Below, one piece after another: positions 1 through 6,733 of a DNA stretch of 6,733 nt. The notes below the pieces were generated by a model. It was not told the DNA's origin, ran no database searches, and saw only the letters and a program-made list of their open reading frames with translations. Position numbers and translations under genes: made by a program. Source of the DNA: JBGPNN01 sp041487495 (lineage in GTDB: Bacteria; Sysuimicrobiota; Sysuimicrobiia; Sysuimicrobiales; Humicultoraceae); assembly GCA_041487495.1 (NCBI GenBank), contig JBGPNN010000187.1, forward strand, positions 1 through 6,733. Reading direction: 5' to 3'. How positions within the stretch are numbered: the stretch's first letter is position 1; each line of letters opens with the position of its first letter.

Positions 1-380
1 CTCCGATGACGGCCGCTCATCGCCACGACGAACCCGAGACCCGACGTGGAGGCAGCGTCGCAGACCAGCAGGCACGATGGGCGCCCGCGCCGCCGGCACT
101 CCGCCTGGACGACCTCGAGCAATCGCCGCCCGATACCACGCCGCCGATGATCTGGATGCACCGCGATATTGACTTCGACCTCCGGCTGTCCTTGGAGGGT
201 TGCAGCGCCGATCAGCGCCCGGTCCTCATAGTAAACGCACTGGTTCGATCGCTCGAGATGTAGCGGAAGATCCAGCCCCTCGTACGCGTTACAGACCGCT
301 GCCAGAGCGCGGGCCGCGCTGAGGTCCTCATCGCTGATCCCTCGATCCTTGATCTCGCCACGCGCGCCCGATGATCCCAT
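1..380 (-). CDS. GNAT-family N-acetyltransferase, C-terminus cut by window edge
   Basis: Reading the minus strand from ATG at 380 gives 126 open codons that run off the left edge. Residues 67-90 have the GNAT acetyl-CoA-binding motif A: a beta strand (VEVNIAVHP), then RRRGIGRRLLE, which fits R/Q-x-x-G-x-G/A with R79, G82 and G84. The N-terminal part (ISDEDLSAARALAAVCNAYEGLDLPL) resembles the alpha1-alpha2 region of the fold, and the GLGF near residue 114 fits the late-domain helix. Such enzymes move an acetyl group from acetyl-CoA to an amine; the substrate cannot be read here. The missing end could hold only the rest of one domain or a second GNAT domain. ATG 380 has no Shine-Dalgarno; an in-frame GTG at 407 is preceded by AGGTGG at a spacing of 7 and would add nine residues, so the start is uncertain. 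The gene is transcribed away from the cyclase gene at 470. Open plus-strand frames over this stretch lack any recognisable family and are shadows. Confidence 0.8.
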   Translation of the reverse strand, partial: MGSSGARGEIKDRGISDEDLSAARALAAVCNAYEGLDLPLHLERSNQCVYYEDRALIGAATLQGQPEVEVNIAVHPDHRRRGIGRRLLEVVQAECRRRGRPSCLLVCDAASTSGLGFVVAMSGRHR

Positions 381-414
381 AGATGCACAGGCGCTTTTCG
401 CATCCACACGCCCA

Positions 415-420
415 CCACCT
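415..420 (-). promoter_or_regulatory. Possible ribosome binding site for an upstream GTG start of the GNAT gene
   Basis: On the minus strand AGGTGG lies 7 nt before a GTG at 407-405 that is in frame with the GNAT coding sequence. It matches AGGAGG at five of six bases. The downstream ATG at 380 has no such motif, so this site argues for the longer start. The match could be chance in G-rich sequence. Confidence 0.35.
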
Positions 421-469
421 GCGGCGGGGGAAAGGTTTTGCCGACCACGCCGTGAATGACGTACACACT

Positions 470-3064
470 GTGCGCGATCTGCCAACCGGTACCGTCACCT
501 TCCTGTTCACAGACATCGAGGGCTCGACCCGCCTGCTCCAGCAGCTAGGACCCGAGTACGATGCCTGTCTGGAAGCACACCGGCGGCTGGCCCGCGCCGC
601 CGTGGAAGCCGAGGGTGGCAGCGAAGTGAGCACCGAGGGCGACGCCTTCTTTATCGCCTTCGCCAGCGCGGCGCGGGCCGCGGCTGCCGCGACCGCGGCG
701 CAGCGGGCACTGGGCGCGGCGCCCTGGCCGGACAACGCGGCTCTCAAAGTCCGTATGGGGCTGCATACGGGCGAAGCCACGCCCGTCGGCCGTGACTACA
801 TCGGCCTGGATGTCCATCGGGCGGCCCGCATCTGCACCGCGGGCTGGGGCGGCCAAATCCTCCTCTCGCAGTCGACGAAGATCCTGCTCGAGCGTGCGCT
901 GCCACCCGGTGCCAGCCTGCGCGACCTCGGTGAGCATCGCTTGAAAGACCTGCTGCGACCGGAGCATCTCTATCAACTCGTGGCCCCCGGGCTCCAGACG
1001 GAGTTCCCCCCGCCGAGAACCGTCGATCTGACGCCCAACAACCTCCCGATCCAGCTCACGAGCTTTGTGGGCCGGGAGCGCGAAGTCGCCGAAGCGAGGC
1101 GCCTGCTTGAGGCCACGCGACTGCTCACGCTGACCGGCCCGGGCGGGACGGGAAAGACCCGGCTGGCGCTACAGGTGGCCGCGGATCTGGTCGAGCAGTT
1201 CCCCGACGGTGTCTACTTCGTGCCCCTGGCGCCAATCACGGACCCGACCCTGGTCGTGTCCACGATCGCGCAGACGCTCGGGATAAAGGAGTCGGGGGCC
1301 CAGGACCCATTCGATAGCCTGCGAGAATTCCTCCGCGGTAGGCGAATACTGCTGATCCTCGACAACTTCGAACAAGTGCTGGCGTCGGCCTCGCTGGTCA
1401 ATGACCTCCTCAAAGGTAGCCCCGGCGCAAAGGTCATCGTCACCAGCCGCGCCGTCCTCCGCATCTCCGGCGAGCAGGAATTTCCGGTGCCGCCGCTCCG
1501 CCTCCCTGATCCCAGGCACCTGCCCAGCCTCGAGTCCATGTCGCAGTATGAGGCCGTCGCCCTGTTCATCCAGCGCGCTGTGACGGTCAAGCCCGACTTC
1601 AGGGTCACCAACGAGAACGCGCCAGCCGTCGCCGAGATCACCGCCCGGCTGGACGGGCTGCCGCTGGCGATAGAACTGGCGGCTGCGCGCATCAAGCTCC
1701 TCACACCGCAGGCGATGCTTTCCAGGCTCCAGAACCGGCTGAACTTATTGAGCGCGGGTTCCCGCGATTTGCCGGAGCGGCAGCAGACGCTGCGCGGCGC
1801 GATCGCGTGGAGCCACGACCTGCTCGATGAGGGCGGGCGGCGCCTGCTGGCGCGATTCTCCGTCTTCGTCGGCAGCGCCAGCCTGGAAACCGCCGAGGCC
1901 GTGTGCGGTCCTGCCAGCGAGCTTGGGCGCGAAGTCTTTGAGGGATTGGGCGGGCTGGTCGATCAGAGCCTGCTGCGTCAGGAAGAGGTCCACGGGGAAT
2001 CACGCTTCGTGATGCTGGAGACGATCCGGGAGTTCGCCGGCGAACGCCTGGGTGACCGTGGGGAGACGGACGAGATCCGGAGCCGCCACGCCATGACACT
2101 CCGGGCCTTCGCCGAGCAGGTCGAGCCCCGCCTGGTAGGCCCGCAACGCATGCTATGGCTCGACCGCCTCGAAGACGAACATGACAACCTCCGTGCGGCG
2201 ATCGCGTGGGCCATGGAGAAAGGGGACACCGAGACCGCGATGGGCCTGAGCGCCGCGCTGTGGCGCTTCTGGCAGATGCGTGGCCACCTTCGCGAAGCCC
2301 GCGGGCGCCTCGTGACGGTCCTGAAGATGGCGAGCCCGGAGCCGGCGCGCGTCAGGGCGCTCGAGGCCGCCGGCGGCATTGCCTACTGGCAGGGTGATAT
2401 GGACGCGGCCCGGGCCTACTATCAAGAATGCCTGCTGCTGCAGCGCGCGACCGGGGATCCACGCGCTGTTGCCGCGGCCCTGTACAACTTGTCCTTCACA
2501 TTCTTTATCAGGCGGGATGACATGCCGCAGGGACGGATGCTGCTGGACGAGAGCCTGGGACTCTACACACAGGTCGGTGATGAGGCTGGCCTCGCACGGG
2601 TGCATTGGGCCCTAGGCAGTCACGCGTATGGGTTGAGCGACTACCCCACCGCCCGTCACCATGTCGAGATCAGTCTGCCCATCTTCAGGGAGATCGATGA
2701 CCGGTTCAGCGTCGGGTGGGCCCTGCACCTGCTCGGGCTGATCGCCACTAAAACTGGTGACTTCCCACTTGCGAGCGCCGCGCTTCGGGAGGGTTTGAGC
2801 CTATTCGCCGAAGCGGGGGACGTCTCCGGGATCGGTCTCCTGCTCGACGATCTCTCAGGTCTGGCGGTCGCAGAAGACGATGGCGAACGCGCGGCCCGAC
2901 TCGCGGGTGGCGCCGCGGCGCTTCAGAAACAGAGCGGCACCGACCTGGCGGCCGTCCTCAATGCTATGGAGGGTCGCTCGCAGGGCATCACCACCGCATG
3001 GAACGACGGGCTGACGATGCCGTTGGATCGGTTGATCGAGTACGCGCTCGCGCAACCCAACTGA
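470..3064 (+). CDS. Class III nucleotidyl cyclase domain fused to NB-ARC (STAND) ATPase and TPR-like repeats
   Basis: A predicted cytoplasmic signalling protein of 864 aa from GTG 470. Residues 4-175 are a class III cyclase homology domain: FTDIEGST (metal Asp15), TEGDAFF (second metal Asp58), then DYIGLDVHRAARI. Asp109 (adenine-selecting position) and Arg120 are kept, but the usual Lys is Ser54 and the usual transition-state Asn is His116, so activity and product are uncertain. A linker (NNLPIQLTSFVGRERE) leads to an NB-ARC ATPase: Walker A GPGGTGKT with Lys229, Walker B ILLILDNFE with Asp298, a TSR motif, and GLPLAIELAAAR near 396. A winged-helix-like segment follows (WSHDLL, then FSVF, about 447-470), then TPR-like helical repeats at about 545-830. 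There is no signal peptide, membrane segment or C-terminal LuxR-type helix-turn-helix. An in-frame ATG at 383 gives 893 aa but an atypical His/Arg-rich leader, and GTG 452 is also possible. I prefer 470 because related proteins typically begin close to an RDLPTGTVTFLFTDIEGST-like segment. None of the starts has a good Shine-Dalgarno. Confidence 0.9.
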   Translation: MRDLPTGTVTFLFTDIEGSTRLLQQLGPEYDACLEAHRRLARAAVEAEGGSEVSTEGDAFFIAFASAARAAAAATAAQRALGAAPWPDNAALKVRMGLHTGEATPVGRDYIGLDVHRAARICTAGWGGQILLSQSTKILLERALPPGASLRDLGEHRLKDLLRPEHLYQLVAPGLQTEFPPPRTVDLTPNNLPIQLTSFVGREREVAEARRLLEATRLLTLTGPGGTGKTRLALQVAADLVEQFPDGVYFVPLAPITDPTLVVSTIAQTLGIKESGAQDPFDSLREFLRGRRILLILDNFEQVLASASLVNDLLKGSPGAKVIVTSRAVLRISGEQEFPVPPLRLPDPRHLPSLESMSQYEAVALFIQRAVTVKPDFRVTNENAPAVAEITARLDGLPLAIELAAARIKLLTPQAMLSRLQNRLNLLSAGSRDLPERQQTLRGAIAWSHDLLDEGGRRLLARFSVFVGSASLETAEAVCGPASELGREVFEGLGGLVDQSLLRQEEVHGESRFVMLETIREFAGERLGDRGETDEIRSRHAMTLRAFAEQVEPRLVGPQRMLWLDRLEDEHDNLRAAIAWAMEKGDTETAMGLSAALWRFWQMRGHLREARGRLVTVLKMASPEPARVRALEAAGGIAYWQGDMDAARAYYQECLLLQRATGDPRAVAAALYNLSFTFFIRRDDMPQGRMLLDESLGLYTQVGDEAGLARVHWALGSHAYGLSDYPTARHHVEISLPIFREIDDRFSVGWALHLLGLIATKTGDFPLASAALREGLSLFAEAGDVSGIGLLLDDLSGLAVAEDDGERAARLAGGAAALQKQSGTDLAAVLNAMEGRSQGITTAWNDGLTMPLDRLIEYALAQPN

Positions 3065-3074
3065 CAGAGGCGAG

Positions 3075-3998
3075 CTATCCCCCACGGATCATCCTGAGCA
3101 CGGACTTCGAGACCTTGCACACCATCGTATACGCCGGGTCGTACACGTTCCCCAGGTCGTACTCCACACACTGCCCCAGAAGGATGCTGGCGTCGCGCGC
3201 CTCAAGCCCGTAGTCCTCTTGCAACCACCGCAGCATCTCCGTCGTGGCATGCTGCACCGCCTGGTCGAGGGGACGCGCGTTCCCCACAGCAAAAATGTAC
3301 TCGTGGTTCTCACCCCTCGGCCAACCGATCTTCTTGCCCTTGATCACCCGGACGGTGAACTGGACATCGAACGAGACCTCGATGCCCGTGCCGACGATTT
3401 CTCCGTCGCCCTGCAGCGCGTGCCCGTCACCCACGTGCAGGAGGGCGCCCGGCACGAACACCGGGAAGTAGACCGTGACCCCGGCGACGAAACCACGATA
3501 GTCCATATTGCCGCCGTGCGGGCCCGAGGTCGCGGTGGAGATCGCCTGGCCACGCGGCGGCGCCACCCCAAAACAGCCGAGCATCGGTGAGAGCGGCAGC
3601 AGTAACCCGCGCAGCACCGGCCCTGGATCCGCGGGCCCGGCCGTGCCTCGGACGCGATCGATGCGCCACTCCACGCGGTTGTTACCCACCGGCACGTACG
3701 GCACGTACTCGGGGTCGATGATGTTCGGCGCCACCGCCGCGCCCGTGTAACCTGTGTCCCGATTCGGGTTCAGAGCATCGAGCTTCACGACCAACGTATC
3801 GCCCGGATCGGCGCCCTCAACGTAGAAGGGCCCGGTCTGCGGGTTGCCCCCGGGGGTCACCTGAACCCCACCGGCATCGCGACCGCCGGCGTCGACGGTC
3901 GTGGTGACGACCGAGTCGCCGTCCGTGAGGCGTAGTACCGGTTGATGCGAACCGATCGTGACGTGATAGCGATCGGGATGGTACCGATGGATCGCCAT
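3075..3998 (-). CDS. Acetamidase/formamidase family protein
   Basis: A 307-aa protein of the FmdA/AmdA family, cytosolic enzymes that hydrolyse short amides such as formamide or acetamide to ammonia and the carboxylic acid. Conserved blocks are visible: TDGDSVVTTTVDAGGRD (about 25-41), FYVEGADPGDTLVVK (58-72), PMLGCFGVAP (138-147), GPHGGNMD (159-166) and the family signature HVGDGHALQGDGEIVGTGIE (188-207). The length suits the family, and no signal peptide or membrane segment is seen. The frame stays open upstream to ATG 4109, but that adds a Cys-rich, unconserved leader overlapping the glnS start. ATG 3998 begins MAIHRYHPDRYH, a normal N-terminus, and has AGGAG only 3 nt upstream, close but usable. 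The stop codon lies 10 bp from the stop of the convergent cyclase gene. The divergent neighbour is glnS. Formamide, acetamide and related amides cannot be told apart from sequence, and some family members have other or unknown substrates. Confidence 0.9.
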   Translation of the reverse strand: MAIHRYHPDRYHVTIGSHQPVLRLTDGDSVVTTTVDAGGRDAGGVQVTPGGNPQTGPFYVEGADPGDTLVVKLDALNPNRDTGYTGAAVAPNIIDPEYVPYVPVGNNRVEWRIDRVRGTAGPADPGPVLRGLLLPLSPMLGCFGVAPPRGQAISTATSGPHGGNMDYRGFVAGVTVYFPVFVPGALLHVGDGHALQGDGEIVGTGIEVSFDVQFTVRVIKGKKIGWPRGENHEYIFAVGNARPLDQAVQHATTEMLRWLQEDYGLEARDASILLGQCVEYDLGNVYDPAYTMVCKVSKSVLRMIRGG

Positions 3999-4084
3999 GC
4001 GCTCCTGATTCACCACGGGATCCGCCGCCGCCTCCCCACTCTTTCTGCCCCCCATCTCAGGGTGTATCCTGATGCAGAGGCACG
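3999..4084. promoter_or_regulatory. Divergent intergenic region between the amidase gene and glnS
   Basis: These 86 bp separate two gene starts facing away from each other, so promoters for both genes are expected here or slightly inside the coding ends. AGGAG on the minus strand (4006-4002) precedes the amidase ATG by 3 nt, and AGAGG (4076-4080) precedes the glnS ATG by 4 nt. TATCCT at 4065-4070 could be a plus-strand -10 element, but no good -35 lies 16-18 bp upstream and it is only 14 nt from the start codon. I see no T-box, riboswitch or operator-like dyad. Confidence 0.4.
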
Positions 4085-6394
4085 ATGAGCAGCGAAACCA
4101 ACATCCCAACCAGAGAGCCGCGCGTCAGTCCGAACTTCATCACCGAGATCATCGATGAAGACCTCCGGCAGCGCCGCTACCCGATCATCATCACCCGGTT
4201 CCCGCCCGAGCCAAACGGCTACCTGCACATCGGGCACGCGAAGTCCATCTGTCTGAACTTCGGTCTCGCGCTCGACTACGGCGGCGAGTGCAACCTGCGC
4301 TTCGATGACACCAACCCCGAGACCGAGAGCGTCGAGTACGTCGAGAACATGAAGCGCGACGTGCAGTGGCTGGGCTTCCAGTGGACGAGGGAGCGCCACG
4401 CGTCCGACTACTTCGAGCGGCTCCACGAGCTGGCGGTGCGTTTGATCAAGGATGGCAAGGCCTACGTGGACAGTCTCTCCGATGAGGAGATCGGCGCGTA
4501 CCGGGGCACCATCACTGAACCCGGTAGGCCGAGCCCCCACCGTGACCGCACCGTCCAGGAGAATCTCGATCTCTTCACGCGCATGCGGAAGGGCGAGTTC
4601 CCCAACGGCGCGCACGTGCTGCGGGCGAAGATTGATCTCGCCAGCCCCAATATGAAGCTGCGCGACCCGGTGCTCTATCGCATCGTGCACGCCTCCCACT
4701 ACCACACGGGGGGCGCGTGGTGCGTCTATCCACTGTACGACTTCGCCCACCCACTGTCCGACGCCATCGAGGGTATCTCGCACAGCCTCTGTACGCTAGA
4801 ATTCGAAAACAACCGCGCGATCTACGATTGGCTGCTGGAGAACCTGCGCGGCACGTGCGGCCTTCCCCACTCGCCGCGCCCATTCCAGTACGAGTTCGCG
4901 CGGCTACACCTCGACTACACCGTGCTCTCCAAACGCAAGTTGATCAAGCTAGTGGAAGGCGGCTACGTGAAGGGCTGGGACGACCCGCGCATGCCGACCG
5001 TCTCGGGTCTACGCCGCCGTGGGGTCACGCCGGAAGCCATCCGCGAGTTCACCAACCGCATCGGGGTGGCCAGGGCAAACAGCCGGGTTGATGCCGCCAG
5101 CTTCGACGCCGCGGTCCGGGACGACCTCAACTACCGCGCGCCCCGCGTGCTGGCCGTGACCAGACCCCTCAAGATGGTGTTGACCAATTATCCCGACGGA
5201 CAGGTGGAGTACCTCGACGCCCCCTATTGGCCCCATGACGTCTCGAAGGAGGGCGCGAGGACTGTACCGTTCTCGGGCGGCCTCTACATCGAGCACGACG
5301 ACTTCATGGAACACCCGCCGAAGGGTTTCCACCGTCTTTCCCCCGGTGGGCGCGTGCGACTGAGGCACGCCTACGTCATCCGCTGCGATGAAGTGGTCAG
5401 AGAGGCAAGTGGCGAGATCGTGGAACTGCGCTGCACCTACGATCCCGACACACTCGGTAAGACCCCGCCCGGCGGTCCGGTCAAAGGCACCATCCACTGG
5501 GTCTCCGCCATGCATTCCGTGAAGGCGGAGGTGCGCCTGTACGATCGTCTTTTTGGTGTGCCCGACCCGGAGGCGGGCGAGGGGGATTTTGTCAATTACT
5601 TGAACCCCACGTCGCTCACGGTCATGGACGGTCGGGTCGAGCCCAGCGTTGTACAGGATCCCATGGACACGCGCTACCAGTTCGAACGACTGGGGTACTT
5701 TTGGCAGGACCCCAGCGACTCGCGAACGGACCATCTGGTCTTCAACCGAATCGTGACCCTGCGCGACTCGTGGGTCAAGGCGAAAGCCCAGGACCCACCG
5801 GCCAAGCGGGAGGCGCCCACGCCGGCACGCGTGGCCGATGTCGCGGGTGACGCCGGTCTGACGGCCGCCGGGCGGGAAGCGTTTGCGCGGCTCAGGGCTA
5901 TGGGTGTTGGGCAGGCGGATGCCGGGGTCCTCTCGCAGGAGCCTGCGTTGGTGGCGTACTTCGACGAGGCCAGTCGGAACGGCAACGTCGTGACGATCGC
6001 CAGTTGGGTCGTCAACGAATTGGCGCCGGCCCTCCGGACGGGCAAGGCGCGAGTCTCACCTTCGCGCCTTGCGGCGCTCATCGAACTCCTGCGGGCGGGC
6101 GCCATCAACAGCCGGATCGCCAGGGAGGTCCTGGCCGAAGCGCTGGAGACGGGCGCCGATCCGGTCGAGATGGTGGAGCGCCGAGGCTTGCGGCAAGTCT
6201 CTGACACTGGCGCCATCGAGCCTCTCGTGGACCGCCTGATCGCCGAGCATCCGGACAAGATCAAGATCTACCACAACGGCAAGACGGCGGTCGTGGGTTT
6301 CTTCGTCGGGCAAGTCATGCGGGAGACCGGCGGCCGGGCGAACCCACAGATCGTGCAGGACCTGGTTGCGCGCAAGCTGGCGGGCAGGGATTAG
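4085..6394 (+). CDS. glnS: Glutaminyl-tRNA synthetase with C-terminal YqeY/GatB-type domain
   Basis: A 769-aa cytosolic class I aminoacyl-tRNA synthetase that charges tRNA-Gln with glutamine using ATP. The catalytic core shows PPEPNGYLHIGHAKS (HIGH at 48-51), NLRFDDTNP with Asp74 matching E. coli Asp66, YPLYDFAHPLSDAIEGISHSLCTLEF typical of GlnRS rather than GluRS, and the KMSKS-type loop VLSKRKL at 280-286 followed by GWDDPRMPTVSGLRRRG. A beta-barrel anticodon-binding region runs to about residue 562. E. coli GlnRS is about 554 aa; the extra 200 residues are a Pro/Ala-rich linker (about 565-585) and a GatB/YqeY-like helical domain ending in VGQVMRETGGRANPQIVQDLVARKL, the characteristic GatB/YqeY tail. 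The same fusion is known in Deinococcus radiodurans, where the tail aids tRNA binding. The ATG at 4085 has AGAGG 4 nt upstream. It is divergent from the amidase gene. A dedicated GlnRS suggests that direct charging supplies Gln-tRNA here; whether GatCAB also exists is not visible. Confidence 0.97.
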   Translation: MSSETNIPTREPRVSPNFITEIIDEDLRQRRYPIIITRFPPEPNGYLHIGHAKSICLNFGLALDYGGECNLRFDDTNPETESVEYVENMKRDVQWLGFQWTRERHASDYFERLHELAVRLIKDGKAYVDSLSDEEIGAYRGTITEPGRPSPHRDRTVQENLDLFTRMRKGEFPNGAHVLRAKIDLASPNMKLRDPVLYRIVHASHYHTGGAWCVYPLYDFAHPLSDAIEGISHSLCTLEFENNRAIYDWLLENLRGTCGLPHSPRPFQYEFARLHLDYTVLSKRKLIKLVEGGYVKGWDDPRMPTVSGLRRRGVTPEAIREFTNRIGVARANSRVDAASFDAAVRDDLNYRAPRVLAVTRPLKMVLTNYPDGQVEYLDAPYWPHDVSKEGARTVPFSGGLYIEHDDFMEHPPKGFHRLSPGGRVRLRHAYVIRCDEVVREASGEIVELRCTYDPDTLGKTPPGGPVKGTIHWVSAMHSVKAEVRLYDRLFGVPDPEAGEGDFVNYLNPTSLTVMDGRVEPSVVQDPMDTRYQFERLGYFWQDPSDSRTDHLVFNRIVTLRDSWVKAKAQDPPAKREAPTPARVADVAGDAGLTAAGREAFARLRAMGVGQADAGVLSQEPALVAYFDEASRNGNVVTIASWVVNELAPALRTGKARVSPSRLAALIELLRAGAINSRIAREVLAEALETGADPVEMVERRGLRQVSDTGAIEPLVDRLIAEHPDKIKIYHNGKTAVVGFFVGQVMRETGGRANPQIVQDLVARKLAGRD

Positions 6395-6425
6395 CCCTCC
6401 GCGTATAGCAATACTAAGGCCGTCA

Positions 6426-6443
6426 CGCTACGCCACTGTAGCG
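6426..6443. repeat. Short inverted repeat downstream of glnS
   Basis: CGCTAC and GTAGCG form a perfect 6-bp stem around a 6-nt loop, 32 bp after the glnS stop codon. The position suits a transcription-end hairpin, but the stem is short and no T-run follows on either strand, so it is not a standard intrinsic terminator. It could be chance. Confidence 0.3.
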
Positions 6444-6516
6444 AACACACCCGACCGCTTCAGGGTCACCGTATCGGCCGGGATCGCAGATGCGTCGCAA
6501 CCTACGCCAGAGCGTC

Positions 6517-6521
6517 AGGGG
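6517..6521 (+). promoter_or_regulatory. Ribosome binding site for the partial membrane protein
   Basis: AGGGG lies 8 nt upstream of the GTG at 6530. It is the main reason for choosing that start, since no in-frame ATG is present in the visible part of the gene. Confidence 0.4.
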
Positions 6522-6529
6522 TCGAACCA

Positions 6530-6733
6530 GTGACGAACTTACGGCCTCAGAATAGGGTTCTGGTGTGGCTCGTGAAGGCCCTGGCAATCAACTTCGTCTT
6601 GAGCGCCGCGATCTTCTTGGGCCTCACCATCGCGTCCGGCCCGACGACGGAAACGATTCGGCGGGCCTTGAAGGCGACCGCGCCGGCTCAAGTTCTTCGC
6701 CTCCAGGATCGCGGTAGCACTGACTCGTGGAGA
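6530..6733 (+). CDS. Unrecognised protein with one N-terminal membrane segment, cut by window edge
   Basis: From GTG 6530 the frame is open for 68 codons to the right edge. The product begins MTNLRPQNRVLVWLVKALA, with positive residues before a hydrophobic stretch at about residues 9-36 (VLVWLVKALAINFVLSAAIFLGLTIASG). This looks like an uncleaved signal-anchor or first transmembrane helix with the N-terminus inside the cell. The sequence after it (PTTETIRRALKATAPAQVLRLQDRG) is polar and matches no family I recognise. Support for a real gene is the hydrophobic pattern, an AGGGG ribosome binding site 8 nt upstream, and the lack of a better frame in this stretch on either strand. It starts 135 bp after glnS on the same strand and could be co-transcribed. 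Function is unknown. Confidence 0.5.
   Translation, partial: MTNLRPQNRVLVWLVKALAINFVLSAAIFLGLTIASGPTTETIRRALKATAPAQVLRLQDRGSTDSWR

Noticed and set aside
6..263. Plus-strand open frame of 85 codons
   Set aside because: It lies antisense to the GNAT coding frame, has low-complexity Pro/Arg-rich composition and matches no family.
212..780. Minus-strand open frames crossing the GNAT start and the cyclase gene
   Set aside because: They are Arg/Ala/Ser-rich shadows in G+C-rich DNA; the GNAT and cyclase frames explain the region with conserved motifs.
3065..3074. Bidirectional terminator between the convergent cyclase and amidase genes
   Set aside because: The gap is 10 bp and the flanking sequence shows no hairpin with a T-run.
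4042..4070. Possible glnS promoter: TTTCTG at 4042-4047 and TATCCT at 4065-4070 with 17-bp spacing
   Set aside because: The -35 match is poor, the -10 match is moderate, and it would place the transcript start only a few bases before the ribosome binding site. It is not strong enough to call.
4010..4783. Minus-strand open frame of 257 codons opposite the 5' half of glnS
   Set aside because: It is antisense to the strongly conserved GlnRS catalytic core. Its His/Val-rich product is what complementing GlnRS codons produces, with no recognisable domain.
5009..5734. Minus-strand open frame of 241 codons opposite the GlnRS anticodon-binding region
   Set aside because: It is a shadow of glnS in the antisense direction without any family motif or ribosome binding site that I can identify.
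6490..6555. ATG-started open frame of 21 codons after glnS
   Set aside because: It is very short, has no ribosome binding site and overlaps the better supported GTG 6530 frame.

Overview
The window is a G+C-rich (about two-thirds G+C by eye), densely coding chromosomal segment from a free-living bacterium. A class III cyclase fused to an NB-ARC ATPase and helical repeats, together with a glutaminyl-tRNA synthetase carrying a YqeY-like tail, would fit Chloroflexota (for example Thermomicrobia-like lineages). Other high-G+C soil phyla are possible, and this assignment is a guess from gene content. I see no phage, transposon, CRISPR, rRNA or tRNA sequence.

Layout. (1) Positions 1-380, minus strand: the N-terminal part of a GNAT acetyltransferase that runs off the left edge. 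(2) Positions 470-3064, plus strand: a large signalling protein with an adenylate/guanylate-cyclase-like domain, a STAND/NB-ARC ATPase and TPR-like repeats; it is divergent from the GNAT gene. (3) Positions 3075-3998, minus strand: an acetamidase/formamidase-family enzyme, convergent with the cyclase gene with only 10 bp between stop codons. (4) Positions 4085-6394, plus strand: glutaminyl-tRNA synthetase with a C-terminal GatB/YqeY-type domain, divergent from the amidase gene across 86 bp. (5) Positions 6395-6529: a short intergenic stretch with one small inverted repeat. (6) Positions 6530-6733, plus strand: the start of an unrecognised protein with one predicted membrane segment, cut by the right edge.

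The strands alternate (minus, plus, minus, plus, plus), so apart from a possible glnS/membrane-protein pair there is no operon and no clear shared pathway. The genes read as independent housekeeping and accessory functions: aminoacylation, amide hydrolysis, acetyl transfer and signalling. The most unusual content is the cyclase-STAND protein, whose cyclase active site departs from the canonical residues at two positions. I found no convincing undescribed multi-gene system.
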